A stretch of 64,000 nucleotides of DNA from positions 331,164,581-331,228,580 of the forward strand of contig NC_058518.1 in the NCBI RefSeq assembly GCF_904849725.1. Direction: 5' to 3'. The notes under the pieces were generated by a model. That model worked only from the letters and a program-made list of their open reading frames with translations, had not been told where the DNA came from and ran no database searches. Numbering within the stretch: position 1 is the first letter of the stretch; every line of letters starts with the position of its first letter. This stretch comes from Hordeum vulgare subsp. vulgare (Eukaryota > Streptophyta > Magnoliopsida > Poales > Poaceae). Below are positions 23,570 through 36,124 of the stretch, one piece after another. A program made the translations under genes and the position numbers.

Positions 23570-26500
23570 GAACATGTGGAAGGCCACCATTATGTTATCG
23601 GTCAAGAAGTGAAAGGTCATCCGCAGCAGTAACCTCTTCTTCTTCCAACTCTTCCTGTTCGGGCTCAGGGGTTAAGACGGATTCACTGTCGCTGTCTACT
23701 TCAATGTTCTGGGGTCAAGTAGAGCGGTTCTTGAAACGTTTCTTGGACATACATGTTTCTTGGAAGAATTCTCCTTCATATGTGTCTGGGTTAATGTGAT
23801 GTTTGTAATCCTCTTCATTGAGGGTAGGTGGTCTAAAATGTGGTAGCACTTCATAAACGACATCCCAACCTTTGCGATTTGGATCAGTTTGGCAGGCCCA
23901 CGGTAGATAGAAAACTTGTGTCGCCTGTTGAGCCTTAGTATAGACATCAGGAACATGTAAGTGGGTGTTTTGGTTAATTTCGACTAATCCTATATGTTCA
24001 TGAGTCCTTCTAGTCTCCCTCGGCTTAAACCAATAACATTTGAAGACTAAGACGGTCGGTGGGTTTTCACCGTAGAATAGAAGTTCATAAATTGCTTCAA
24101 CTCTTCCATAATACTCGGTGCCTCCTTCGCCGATAGGAGAGAAAAAACAATTTGTAGTCTTTAGGTCGGTCATAGATAGCTCTTTGCCAAAGGTACGAAA
24201 GTGATACCCGTTGATGTTGTATTTGTCAAATGAACGAACCTTATAGTCAAAACCATTAGCGACTTGTCTCAACTCGTCGTCTATAGACTCTGCATTAGAC
24301 TACAAGTTTAATACGAAAGAATGGATGCATTAGCCACAAATTAGACCAAGAAATCAAACGGCCCATTAATGGTAATTAATTACCCTTTGTTCGAACCAAG
24401 ATATGAAACCGGGATAGTCGCCTCCATGCTTTGCGAGAAGCTCATACTCTTCGACGGAATCCTTTTCGATGACTGCTCCATCCGAGAATTCGGCGACGTA
24501 TCGACTATATCAAATATCCGGGAATAAGAGTAGTTCAAAGGAATTAGAAGTTGCAGAACAATAATTTACCAAGAACTTACACGATGTACGGCCACACTTC
24601 TGTTAGTTTGGTGAAGATATACAATGAAATGGTCCGCCATTCATCGACATCCAACGATTTCCCTTTCGAAGCACCAGATGGTGTGAGCTTCCCTTCGAAC
24701 AGGCTGAGGTTCAATCGACCTTTTTTAGGATCGCCATCATTGTACCGAGGCTTCGGGTTATGCAAATGATGATTTTTGGCTTCGTAGTGTGTTGTCACGA
24801 AGTTTGCCGCCTCCTCAGTAATGAATGCTTCGGCCATCGATGCTTGAATTCTATGTTTATTTTTACATTTAGCTCAAAGTGTCTTCTGCATCCTCTCAGT
24901 TGAGTAGCACCATGGATTTTCAACGGGCCCCCCAATCTTGCCATGGTCGGGAGATGCAAAATCAAATGCTGCATTGGATTAAAGAAGCCCGATGGAAATA
25001 TCTTTTCTAATTTCAGATCAACTCCGCCGCCAACTCTACCATTTCATCTAGCACGCCAGGCGATAGTTCTTTCGCACAAAGAGAACGGAAGAAATAGCTC
25101 AGCTCTGCTAGTACTAGCAATTCATCCTCAGGGATGAAGCCACACAACATCATTGGCATTACCACTCAATCCATATGTGCCAATCATGACTCTTGAGACC
25201 AAATATTTTCAATTTCTCAAGACTCGCTCCCCTCTTTATATTCGCAGCATACCATCGGGGAACATCAACCACATTTTCACCCACAATAGCATTTCCCTCA
25301 TAGCTGGACTTTCAAGATTGAACCATGCCTTTGGCTTCGCTATGCTTTGCTTTCCTTTCCGTTGTCGCAAGTTTTGTAACGGTCTATCACATAGAGCCTC
25401 CAGGTTGATTCTAGCCTTAGTATTATCTTTTGACTTCCCCTCTATGCCGAACAATTTACCAAAAATGGCCTCCGCAATATTCTTTTCAGTGTGCATCACG
25501 TCGATGTTGTGTGGGCAAAGGAGGTCTTTGAAGTAAGGTAGATCCCATAATCATGACTTGTGAGTCCAAGCGTGTTATGTACTATACCCTTTGAAGTACC
25601 CTGGACACAAAGGATCAGGCTTGAGAGCGTTTAACTTATCAAGGGTTTGTTGGCCTGTCAACGCAGTTGGTGCAGTGTTTTTGACAACTCTACTTTTGAT
25701 GAAATTCTTCTTGTCTTTTCTGAACTTATGGTCAGGATCCAGGAACTGTCTATGCATGTCGAAGCAAGAAAACTTGCGACCATCCCGCAGCCAACAGAAC
25801 TGAAGAACTACCTTGCATGTGGTGCACGGGAACCTTCCATGCACACACCAGCCAGCGAATAGCGCAAACACCGGATAATCATGCGTCGAGTACATGTACC
25901 ACACATGCATTTTGAAATTTGTTTTGGTAGCGGCGTCATAGGTCTTGATCCCATTATCCCAGGCTTCTTGCAACTCATCCTTAAGCGGCTGCATGTACAC
26001 ATTCATATTCTTCCCCGAATAGTTGGGCCCTGGAATTATCAACATCAGGAAAATGTTCTTTCTTTTCACAATCTCTCCGGTTGGGAGATTGAGTGGAATG
26101 ACAAATACAGACCAACAACTGTATTGTGTTGCTGTCATACCATACACATTGAACCCATCTGTGTTGATGGAAACTCTAGGATGCCTTGGATATTCCGGTT
26201 TATCCTTATGTAATGCATCGAAGTGCTTCCACGCAAAACCATCTGAAGTGTGTACCAGCATCTTGTTCCCATCCGCATCTAGTTCGGTTCTTTTCCCCAA
26301 TTTGTGCCATGTCATCTGTCTAGCCGTCTCTTCGACCATGAAAAGACGTTGAAGTCTTGGTACGATTGGCAGATACCGAAGAACACTAATGGGGATTTTT
26401 GTCTGATTCTTCTCACCCATACCGTTGTCTACCACAATATACCTGGAAGAATTGCAAATGGGGAAATAGTTCAAGGCCACACACTCAATCCTATATAAGG

Positions 26501-27005
26501 CACATCCATTCTCACAGACATGTATCTTCTCATAGGGCATGTTAAGTACACGGAGGATTTTCTCTGACTGGTACAGGTTTGTAGGCAGTACATGGCCTTT
26601 GGGTAGAAAGCGTCCAAATATCGTCATCATCGCGTCGTAGCATTCTCTGCCTAGGTTGAATTGAGCCTTCACAGCCATTACTTGCGCGATGGCATCTAGC
26701 TGACAAAGCTCAGTCTGCTCGTGGAGAGCACGTTTTGAAGACTCCAACATTTCATAGAAGTCCTTTGCAGATTCCTCCATCTCATCGTCCGAATCCCGAG
26801 CATCATCAAAGTCTTGCACCATGTCTTCGATCTCGGTACCATGCTCGTCAGTGCAATGACGAATCACCTCAGCTCTGGCACGTTGGGTCAAACTCACCAT
26901 GAAAATTCCACACCATATAATTAGGCGTAAAACCCCACTTCTGCAAGTGTTTACCCATTTCAAACTTTGTCTGCTTTTTTCAGTTGTCGAAGTTGGGACA
27001 GGGGC
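23570..27005 (-). pseudogene. CACTA TNP2-like transposase, decayed
   Basis: The minus-strand pieces are in order. An N-terminal CPN...MGKHLQKWGF segment (27,005-26,880) is in a different frame from the rest and has one stop. The main block (26,890-25,575) is a Transposase_21-type core containing HPRVSINTDGFNVYGMTATQ and GWCVHGRFPC. After a frame change come the MHTEKNIAEAIFG segment (25,499-25,236), then a KKGRLNLSLFEGKL segment (24,837-24,577), then a DUF4216-like block (24,272-23,715) with a short acidic tail beyond a stop (to about 23,570). In intact elements the protein binds the CACTA termini and catalyses excision. Many frameshifts and stops make this copy inactive, and its 5' end is cut off by a foreign LTR fragment. 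Confidence 0.85.
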
Positions 27006-27012
27006 ACCATGT

Positions 27013-28315
27013 TTTTTGCCTTTTCTCTCTTATTTTACAAGGTTTACATGAAGAGGGAGAATGCCGGCAGCTGGAATTCTGGTCTGGAAAAGGAGCCAGT
27101 TTGAGATACCTATTCTACACAACTCCAAAAGTCGTGAAAATCAACGAGGAATTATTTTGGAATTTATAAAAAATACTGGACGGAGGAAGTACCAGAGGGG
27201 AGCCAGCAGGAGGCCACAAGCCTGCCAGACGCGGCTTACCCCCCTGGTCGCGCGTGGGTGGCTTGTGGGCCCCCTGTTGCCCTTATGGCTCCCATCTTTT
27301 GCTATAAGGAGGGTTTCTTTCCATAAAAAATCAGGAGGAGGCTTTCGGGAAAAGACGCCGCCGCCACGAGGCAGAACTTGAGCAGCACTAATCTAGAGCT
27401 CCAGCAAGGCCGGTCCTGCCGGGGAAACTTTCCTCCCGGAGGGGGAAATCGTCGCCATCGTCATTGCCAACACTCCTCTCATCGGGGGGGACTCATCACC
27501 ATCAACATATTCATCAGCACCATCTCATCTCCAAACCCTAGTTCATCTCTTGTATCCAATCTCCGTCTCGCGACTCCGATTGGTACTTGTAAGGTGCTAG
27601 TAGGGTTAATTACTCTTTGTAGTTGATGCTAGTTGGATTACTCGGTGGAAGATTATATGTTCAGATCCTTGATGCTATTCAATACCTCTCTAGTCATGAA
27701 CATAATTATGCTTTGTGAGTAGTCACTTTTGTTCCTGAGGACATGGGATAAGTCTTGCTATAAGTAGTCATGTGAATTTGGTATTCGTTCGATATTTTGA
27801 TGTGTTGTATGTTGTCTCTCCTCAAGTGATGTTATGTGAACGTCGACTACATAACACATCACCATTATTTGGGCGTAGAGGAAACATTGGGAAGTAATAA
27901 GTAGATGATGGGTTGCTAGAGTGACAGAAGCTTAAACCCTAGTTTATGAGTTGCTTCGTAAGGGGCTGATTTGGATCCACTAGTTTAATGCTATGGTTAG
28001 ACTTAGTCTTAATTCTTCTTTCGTAGTTGCGGACTCTTGCGAGAGGGGTTAATCATAAGTGGGATGTTTTTCCAATTAAGGGCAGCACCCAAGCACCGGT
28101 CCACCCACATATCAAACTATCAAAGTAGCAAACACGAATCATATGAACATGATGAAAACTAGCTTGACAGAAATTCCCATGTGTCCTCGGGACCGCTTCA
28201 CCTCCTATAAGAGTTTGTCCAGGCTTGTCCCTTGCTACAAAAGGGATTGGGCCACTTTTCTGCACCTTTGTTACTATTGCTACTTGCTACGAATCATCTT
28301 ACCACACAACTATCT
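27013..28315 (+). repeat. Truncated LTR fragment, F family
   Basis: It is colinear with 47,022-48,310 of the middle F LTR (TTACATGAAGAGGGAGAATG, then CTCTGGAGC-type hairpin region and the downstream leader). It lacks about the first 80 and the last 140 bp. It includes the CCACAAGCC...GGCTTGTGG hairpin (27,214-27,268). No TSD is seen. It fuses to the CACTA remnant on the left and to another LTR on the right. Confidence 0.85.
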
Positions 28316-29254
28316 TGACGATGGAAAGCCCATCTTGTTACCCTTGATGGCAACAACACAATGCGTGCCTTGCTGCCCCTTCTGTCACTGGGAAAGGTCA
28401 CCACACGGTATGAACCAAAAACCAAGCACTTCTCCCATTGGAAGAATCATAGATCTAGTTGGTCAAACAAAACCGAAGACTCAGAGAGACTTACAAGGAT
28501 ATCAAATCATGCATATTAGAAATCAGCAAAGACTCAAATATATATCATAGATAATCTGATCACAAATCCACAATTCATCAGATCTCGACAAACACACCGC
28601 CAAAGAGGATTACATCGGATAGATCTCCATGAAGATCATGGTGAACTTTGTATTGAAAATCCAAGAGAGAGAAGAAGCCATCTAGCTACTAACTACGGAC
28701 CCGTAGGTCTAAAGTGAACTACTCACGAGTCATTGGAGAGGCGATGATGTTGATGTAGAAGCCCTCCAACTCCAAAGTCCCCTCCCGCAGGTCACCGAAA
28801 GGGCCTCCAGATGAGATCTCGCGGAAACGGAAGCTTGCGGTGGCGGAAAAGTGTTTTCGTGGATGCCCTTATTTTTTTCTGGATTTTAGGGAATATATAG
28901 TCGAAGTAGCTAGGTCAGGCGGCGCCAGGGAGGCCACAAGCCTGGTAGCCGCCGCCCCCCTGGTGGCGGCTACACGGCTTGTGGCCCCCCTGTGGCTCTC
29001 CAGCCTTGGCCCTCAAGTCCCCTGATCTTCTTCTGTTCTAGAAAAATTTATTTTGGGGATTTTATTCCGTTTGTACTCCGTTCCAAAATCAGATTTGAAA
29101 AGAGTCAAAAACACAGAAAAGACAGTAACTGGCACTTGGCACTGAATTAATAAGTTGGTCCCAAAAAAGATATAAAAGGTACATAAAACATCCAAAGTTG
29201 ACAAGATAACAATATGAAACCATCAAAAATTATAGATACGTTTGAGGCGTATCA
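28316..29254 (-). repeat. Truncated LTR fragment, B family
   Basis: It matches the first ~940 bp of element B's LTR in reverse (start TGATACGCCTCAAACGTATC at 29,254), with one change in the terminal motif. The 3' part of the LTR is missing at the left. The hairpin CCACAAGCC...GGCTTGTGG lies at 28,934-28,984, and its inner arms GTAGCCGCC/GGCGGCTAC pair perfectly but differ from those of the other copies. Confidence 0.85.
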
Positions 29255-30949
29255 AGGAGCAACAAGCAAGAACAAAGCAACTAATTTTTTTTGTGGTTTT
29301 TGGTATAAGACTCTAAAGCAAAAACTAGAAAACAAACTAACAGGACTTAAAAACAAAGGCAAAAGATAGTGTGCAACTCCCCTATCTTGAAGACTGGAGT
29401 CCCCGGCATGACGCCAGAAATTTGCTTGATGACGAGTTGATGGATATACTTCTTGCCCCTCGTTGGTTACCCCAAGTGGAAGGTGGAGATGTAGTTAGCT
29501 GCAGATTTCCCTTACACGGGGACTATAAGGTTTATCGAACCAGGAGGACTCCGAGGATCAACAAGTAGGTGTCCGCTGCTCTGGCGCTACCAGAAGACGT
29601 GGACCTACACACACAACAAATAACTTTGCTCCCAACGAGTACACCGAGGTTCTCAATCCTCCGACCTTGTAGTTTGCAAAGGATCAAAACACTAGCGGGA
29701 ATAGTGATAGTGATTGCACTGGAAAAGTAAATAAAGCAGTAAATGGTGGAGGTGTAAGCAATGGTGGTGATATGGACGTGAGTCACATGATGTTCACTAG
29801 TGATGTCTCTCTCCCAAAAGAGGATAAACAACTATGCTTGCATAGACAAATGACAGTTGGGCAATTGACAGAATTATAAACGCACCGCAATGCTAATTAT
29901 GCCACTTGAAAGTTAGAGGCTCAATAGTAATGGGCAGTATGCCAGGACAAGTGGACCATTTATTCATCAGCATCTACTTACTAATCATCCAAATTGAGAT
30001 ATCTATCCATAACATCTCGCTGGTATTAAGTTGCGAGCCCCATCCAAAGTGTAAACTCAAAGCAACGGACAACTGCATTAACGAACTTTGCATAAGGTAA
30101 ACAATCCTTGCAACTGCAGTCACTCAAGCTAGACATCAGGGGGCATGAACCCACAATCATGCATAATGCTCCCTCTTGGAGTTATGATCTACTACTCGGC
30201 CAAAGCAATAAAGAGCAACGGAGAACATGCATGAATCACTAAATAACATAATATAAAAGGATAATCAAATATATAACTCATCATAATCTAAACATAATCT
30301 CATAATCCATCGGATCCCAGCAACCGAGCATAGGAATAGCACGAAAATTACATAGATGCCTTGATCATGTAGGGAAGCTCACAAGGGCTAATCATTGAAG
30401 CACAAGATTGGAGAGAAGACATCACATAGCTACTGGTCATGGACTAATGGTCCAAGGAGGACTACTCATGGCACATCCTGGAAGCATCCATGGCGGTGGA
30501 GAAGCTCCCGGAGGTCAATCCTCCCTCCGGCAGGGTGCCGGGAAGAGGTCTCCTGACGCTCTCGATCTCGGAAGCGCTGCGGCGGCGGAACGATGGATAT
30601 ATTCGCGATTCTGGATCTGATGGAAGGGTTTTGGATCGTAGAAGTAAATATAGGTCGAACGAGGGCACGAGAGGAGGTGGGACCCACCCAGGCCCATCTT
30701 CATGCTTCATGAAGCTTCCGTCACGCTGATTTTTATATATTTTTCTCGAACTTTTGGGGGCTCTGGAAATTTGGGTAAAAGCCCCTGCAAAAAATTCATC
30801 AGCAGACAGAAACTGGCACTAGGTGCGCTTAGTTAGTAGGTTAGTCCAAATATGTGTAAAAATATATAAAAGTGTAGCAAAACATATAACAATGTCACCC
30901 AAAAGGTCATGGAACAAGCAGAAATTATAGATACATTTGGGACGTATCA
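29255..30949 (-). mobile_element. Element H: 5' LTR plus 170 bp of leader, truncated
   Basis: A minus-strand LTR (29,427-30,949) starts TGATACGTCCCAAATGTATC and ends near CGTCATCA. A degenerate PBS (TGGCGTCATGCCGGGGA in sense, 29,400-29,416) and about 145 bp of leader follow. At 29,254 the B-family fragment begins, so the internal region and the 3' LTR are absent. The LTR family differs from A to G. The sequence resembles gypsy LTRs by end motifs only. Confidence 0.75.
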
Positions 30950-30954
30950 CTCAC

Positions 30955-31453
30955 GTCTTAGGACAAAGAACATATGTTGTACTAGAGACTCACAAATGAC
31001 TTATCGCTACGTCTCATAGTTGGGTGTGTCCCACTGAGACATTATCCCGACTCAGATCTGACTACGTAGAATCTGACCAGATCTTTCTAAGTCCATATTA
31101 TCCGGCTAGCATCTAATTCTACATGGTTAGTGAGATTGAACCATCCATCGTGTCATATACTAGTCTAACTGGTTGCGCGTCCACACAACCCTTCCGACTA
31201 GGGACCATTTAGGACAATCATCATACAATTCATGGTCTCACAAACAATTTATGTACTTGTTAATACACGTCATTGATAATGTCCAAGGACTATCTTTATT
31301 CATAAACACATAGTAAATATCATCATACATGATTGCCTCTAGGCCATATCTAAAATAGTCTCCCACTTGCACTAGAGTCAATCAAATAGACACCGAATGC
31401 CCATAGCTCTAACGTGCCCCTCATGCTTGAGTTGTGGAAACGGCTTAGTCAAC
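30955..31453 (-). mobile_element. Ty1/copia LTR fragment with polypurine tract
   Basis: In minus sense, the polypurine tract GTGCAAGTGGGAGACT (about 31,360-31,375) is followed by GATATGGCCTAGAGGCAATC, typical of the start of BARE/Angela/Inga-type copia LTRs in Triticeae. About 410 bp of LTR and 80 bp of upstream internal sequence remain. It is cut off by element H on the left and by element G's LTR on the right. Family placement is by recognition and not by alignment. Confidence 0.7.
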
Positions 31454-32018
31454 GGTTTATGTTCAGATTATTTATGATAAATATTTGATTCTCCCCTCAT
31501 ATATAATACGATTCTTATGTGAATGATTATGATAGCTTTGTAATTCTCCCCGATCTATTGAAATAGTTTGGCCAACTAGATTGATATTTCTTCGGTAAGA
31601 GAGGTGCGTTGTAGTAGGTTCAACCTGGTGAGTTTCTATATCCTAGTGACAGAAGGGTACAAGTTGCGTCTTTGTGTTGCTGATACTAAGGGTAAAACGA
31701 TGGGGTTTATTCATATTAGTTGAGTTTACTTTGTCTACACCATGTCATCTTACTCCAAGCATTACTCCGTTCATCGTGAACTTAATACGTAGATAGGCAA
31801 GCATAGAAGTGCTCTTGAAGTGAAGTAATAGTAATAGGTGCACGCAATAGTCGACCTATTTGTTTATGCACGTGATGCCAATATTTACATGACGATTACC
31901 ATGAAAATCGTATAACTATCCGCTCTTCTATCAATTGCCCAATAGTAATTTGTTTACCCATCGTATGCTTATTTTCATGAGAGATGCCATTAGGGAAAGT
32001 TATGTCCCTAGGGTTTAT
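31454..32018 (+). repeat. 5' LTR of element G, middle part
   Basis: It is colinear with 63,519-64,000 of the 3' LTR (GGTTTATGTTCA..ATTATT, then GAGAGATGCCATT.GG). It ends at the insertion site of element E; bases 32,014-32,018 are the left copy of the TTTAT duplication. Confidence 0.85.
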
Positions 32019-33413
32019 TGATACGTCTCAAACGTATCGACTTTTCCGAACACTTTTGCTATTGTTTTGACCTCATTCTTGCATGATTTGAACGAAACTA
32101 ACCCGGACTAACGCTGTTTTCAGCAGAGCTGCCTGTATGGTTTTCTTGTGTGCAGGAAAATGGATTTTTAGGTGTCCCGGAAAATTCCGATAAAAATAGA
32201 GAAAATCCATGCACCGAGAGGAACCCTTGACCACAACATGGGCCAGAGGGGGTTCACTAGGCCTACATGCAACCTGGTGGCACAGCCTGCCCCCTGGCCG
32301 TGCAAGGAGGCCGCCTGGGTGGGGCCCACCCCCTCTGTTTCCCTACCTTGGCTCTTATTTTTACCCCAGACGGAGAAACCCAAGAACAGTAGTCATGTTT
32401 CCAATCCTCGACGCGGAGCCGCCGCCACACTCGGTTCTTCTCCATGAGAGCTAATCTGGAGGTTGCCTTGGCCTCCGGAGAGGGGAAATCGTCGCCATCG
32501 TCATCACCATCGTCACTCCATCACCCTTCCATGACTTCGCCTTTCATGCCTGAGTAATTCCCTGTTGTAGGCAAAGGGAATGTTAGGGATTGGATGAGAT
32601 AGATCATGCAGTAGTTCGTCAGATTGTTGGGGGCATGTTGCCTATCATCTACTATGGTGTTTATCATTTTTGCTACTACTTGTTTCTCTTAATGCTTGTC
32701 ACTTTGCGCCAGAGTTCCATGATTTCAGATCTGAATACCTTATGTTTTCATGAATATATTTGTGTTGTGGATCCTATCTATGAGTAGTATGCACTTATTA
32801 TAGTTCGGAATCGGCGATCCCAATGGTGACAGTTTGGGACACCAAAGGGGATAGGTTATAATTTGAGGATTCCATGTATCCATTGATTGTTAATGCTTTG
32901 TTCCGGTGCTCTTTGACATGAGCACCTTAATCTCCATAAGTTCCTTTTGGCCCCGTTCGTAGCGGGATGGTAGGACAAAAGATGTTGTGCAAGTTCTTAT
33001 TGCAAGCACACACGACTACCTTGGGATACATGCCTAATGTTTGATGTTTGCCTAGATGATCATTACTATTATGTGTTCCTTGCCCCAAGTTAAATACATG
33101 ATATCTCTCATCCATGACCAACCATCCATCTCCCTAGCCTATAGTGTTTTAATCATGCTGGTTACAAGTTGCTTTGCTTTTGCTGTTTTACTTTTGTTGC
33201 TTTGCCACCATTAGTTCCGTTGCATCCATCACTTCCATATCACCGTTGCTACTAATATTTCATTGCCAAGAAAGTATCTTTCAGGTGTGGTTGAATTGAC
33301 AACTCAACTGTTAAAGCTTATAAATATTCTTTGGCTCCCCTTGTGTCGAATCAATAAATTGGGTTATCTTACCCGCGAAGACTGTTCCGATCCCCTACAC
33401 TTGCGGGTTATCA
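32019..33413 (+). repeat. 5' LTR of element E
   Basis: 1395 bp, from TGATACGTCTCAAACG to GCGGGTTATCA. A G+C-rich stretch at 32,230-32,340 holds several short inverted repeats, but not the CCACAAGCC hairpin of the other LTRs. ORFs inside are not supported. Confidence 0.9.
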
Positions 33414-33424
33414 AGACTATTTTC

Positions 33425-33442
33425 TGGCATAGTTGCCGGGGA
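33425..33442 (+). other. Primer-binding site of element E, mutated
   Basis: TGGCATAGTTGCCGGGGA differs from the exact tRNA-Asp complement at three positions. It lies 11 bases after the LTR. A donor-like TGG|GTAAGA follows at 33,502-33,510. Confidence 0.8.
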
Positions 33443-33598
33443 GCATAGATTTATTTACAAGTCTACCTGGAGTTATTTTGCTTGCTGCGATTTATCCGCT
33501 ATGGGTAAGAAAGGAGACCCCAAGGTTCCGATTTAACATCCACTACAAGAAAAGGTACTGTTCTTATCACTAGTGTTACGCTTGATTCACCTTCCGTT

Positions 33599-35500
33599 AT
33601 GAGTAAGTTTGCTTCGCCACCACCACATGCTACTTCTACCGAGTCCATCACTATGTGTGATACTTTTTATGATGCTTCTACTACTCTTGATGAGACTGGT
33701 TTACTTGGTTATTTTATTGAGTCTCAGATTGCTAAGGCTGCAAAGCAGTCTAGAATTGAAATTCCTGTTACATGCTACCCCATTGGTAGATCCTTTGGTT
33801 ACCCAGACTTGAGTGGTCTCAAGGAAAGAATTCTTGATGATGATTATATTGAGATTGATGATGATTTATGCAGGGAGCTTACAGAGTGTGCTCACTCTGA
33901 CCCTGCTGTTGTTAAGAAGCTGCTTGAAAAGCATTCTATGAAGAACAAATTTACTCCTGATCCTGAATTTGCTTCATCTCTTATTTGCATTGAGGATGTT
34001 GATTTTCATTTATCTATCGATCTTTCACTTATATCCACAGTTGAAGGTGACCCCTTTTATGGCAGAGAAAATGACGATGCTATTGCACACCTTACCAAAA
34101 ATCACTGAGTTTGGTGGATTATCCACTACAGAGGACAAGAAGAGAAATTATTATGTTACTAAGCTACTTCCTTTCTCTTTGAAGGGAGATGCTAAAGCAT
34201 CGTATGATGCACTACCATGTCGTTCCATTAAGAGTGCTCAAGATTTAGCTCAATCTTTTGTTACTAAATGTTTTCCTGCTCATAAGCAACATGCTGCTTT
34301 ACAAAGAATATATAACTTTAAACAGTTGCAGGATGAGCACCTCCCTAAAGCTTGGGGGAGGTATTGCACTTTACTCAAGGCTAGACCGGGACATGGAATC
34401 CCTCAGAATTAATTGCTTGATATATTTTATGTTGGTCTAACCGATGAATCTAGAACCTATCTGGATAGTTGTGCCGGTTGTGTTTTCAGGGAAAGAACAT
34501 CGAACGATGCTGAAGAACTAATGGGCAAGATAGCTAAGAATCATGATGATTGGTCCGTTCCTGAACCACCTCCACCACCAAAGAAAAGGGTATGCTTTTC
34601 TTGAGCCCCAAAGTTATGCAAGAAGCCAAGAAGTCTATTAAAAAGAGAGGTATTAAAGTTGAAGATGTGAAGAATCTACCTCCTATTGAGGAATTATGTG
34701 AGCCTACCACTCACCCACCTATGGTAGAGGTACACTCTCTTTTAGAATTCAATGCAAGTGACATCCCTCATGGTAAGCCTCCTGATCAATGTTTAGATGA
34801 GCTTGCTAATTTCATTGTCAAGCAGAGTCACTTTAATGAGAGGATTCAAAGCAAGTTGCATGATAATTCCCTTGTTATCAAAAGTTTGCTTGATGTTTTA
34901 AGTAGAACTGTTAATGATGTTAAAGGTCTTGTTAAACATTTTCATATGGTTCAAACTCATCTTGAACAAATTTATAATGTGCAAAAATATTTGCTTGCTA
35001 ACAATGGCAAACAAGTTGATACACAGGTGTATGGTATAAAGACCCGAGGTGGAACACACACCCAGGACCCCCTCTATCCGGAGGGGCACCCAAAGAGGAT
35101 CGAGCAAGATTCTCAATTGCAGGAAGAAGACGTTGTCAGCTCCCTGAAGAAGAAGAAGAAGAAGAACAACAACAACAACAAGAAGAAACACAAGGAAGCT
35201 GACAACTCCAATGATCCCATAATTGATGAAGAACCTATTGTTAATCCTAATAGTGTATCTACTTTTGATGTTGAGACTGAAGATGGTGCTGAACGTGATA
35301 AAGATAATGAGAAGAATGATCCTCCTGAAGTACAAGAAGAAGAAGCACCCGACAAGCGCAAGAGATATACTAGAGAAGACTTTGTTGCAAGAAGACATGG
35401 AAGGAAAGAGAATCATGGGTACAGAAATCAATGCCCTTCCCGGATAAGTCTTTCAAAACCAAAGAAGAAGAGCATTACAATAAATTTTGTTAATGGATGA
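33599..35500 (+). pseudogene. Element E gag, broken in three places
   Basis: It begins MSKFASPPPHATSTESI. After about 160 codons the frame changes (near 34,080). The next block contains LPFSLKGDAKASYDALP and DLAQSFVTKCFP, the hallmark of the plant gypsy gag domain (PF03732). A TAA at 34,410-34,412 stops that frame. Another shift near 34,590 leads to a long open stretch (to 35,500) with KSIKKRGIKVEDVKNLPPIE, a run of Lys and Asn (35,150-35,190), and an acidic Asp/Glu-rich linker. No CCHC knuckle is evident. Gag would form the particle that packages RNA. This copy cannot make full-length protein. Confidence 0.8.
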
Positions 35501-36124
35501 AACCTCTTTTTCTACAAATTCCTTTGGCTGATGCTATTAAGTTGCCTTCGTACTCAAGGTATATGAAAGATATTGTTACTAATAAAAGAAAAGTTCCTAA
35601 TGAGGCAATATCTACTATGCTTGCTAATTACTCTTTCAGTGGTAAGATTCCTGAGAAGCTTGGTGATCCAAGCATACCCACCATTCCTTGCTCCATAAAA
35701 AATAATTATGTCTGAACTGCTTTATGTGATCTTGGTGCAGGAGTGAGTGTTATGCCTTTCTCTCTTTACAAAAGGCTTTGGTCTAGATAAACTAATCCCT
35801 ACAGATATCTCTCTTCAAATGACCGATAAATCAACAGTCGTTCCTATTGGTATTTGTGAGGATGTTCCTGTTGAAGTTGCTAATTGCTTGATCCTTACTA
35901 ACTTTGTTGTGCTTGACATGCCCGAGGATGGGAGCATGTCTATTATTCTTGTTAGACCTTTTCTTAACACCGCATGTGCTATTATTGATTGCAATAAAGG
36001 AAAGGCGACCTTCAATGTTAATGAGAAGGAGCACACGATATATTTTTTGATGAAGATTGATAGAAGGCACAAATACAAAACCATTATGGTGGGGACAATA
36101 TCCATTAAAATAAAGGTACCATGA
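35497..36124 (+). pseudogene. Element E protease (retropepsin-like), broken
   Basis: It starts right at the end of gag. The reading MKDIVTNKRKVPNEAISTML and CSIKNNYV is followed by a TGA (35,713-35,715). Then comes the active-site region CDLGAGVSVMPFSLYKR at about 35,729-35,780, and after a small shift IILVRPFLNTACAIIDC to 36,124. DLGAG replaces the common D-T/S-G triad pattern, as is usual in this plant group. Pol is missing immediately downstream. Confidence 0.78.

Larger units (their letters stand above)
860..27012 (-). mobile_element. CACTA (En/Spm) DNA transposon, truncated and heavily interrupted
   Basis: Reading right to left, the element has a decayed TNP2-like transposase (27,005-23,570), an ORF1/TNPA-like gene split across 23,310-23,170, 6,145-5,937 and 4,368-2,360, a short non-coding stretch (2,113-2,359), and sub-terminal repeats (about 2,112-860). 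Solo LTR C and element A with its nested insertions interrupt it. The transposase-proximal end is lost: at about 27,005-27,015 the sequence switches to an LTR fragment. No terminal inverted repeat is visible on either side. The coding order and the Transposase_21, DUF4216 and Transposase_24-like signatures support the class. Confidence 0.85.

Noticed and set aside
30408..30729. ORFs in a GC-rich block of element H
   Set aside because: They overlap the LTR leader region shared with other families; the frames on opposite strands contradict one another and show no domain.
33541..33553. CACTACAAGAAAA, identical to a typical CACTA transposon terminus
   Set aside because: It lies in the leader of element E just before gag, with no inverted partner or sub-terminal repeats nearby, so it is probably coincidence.
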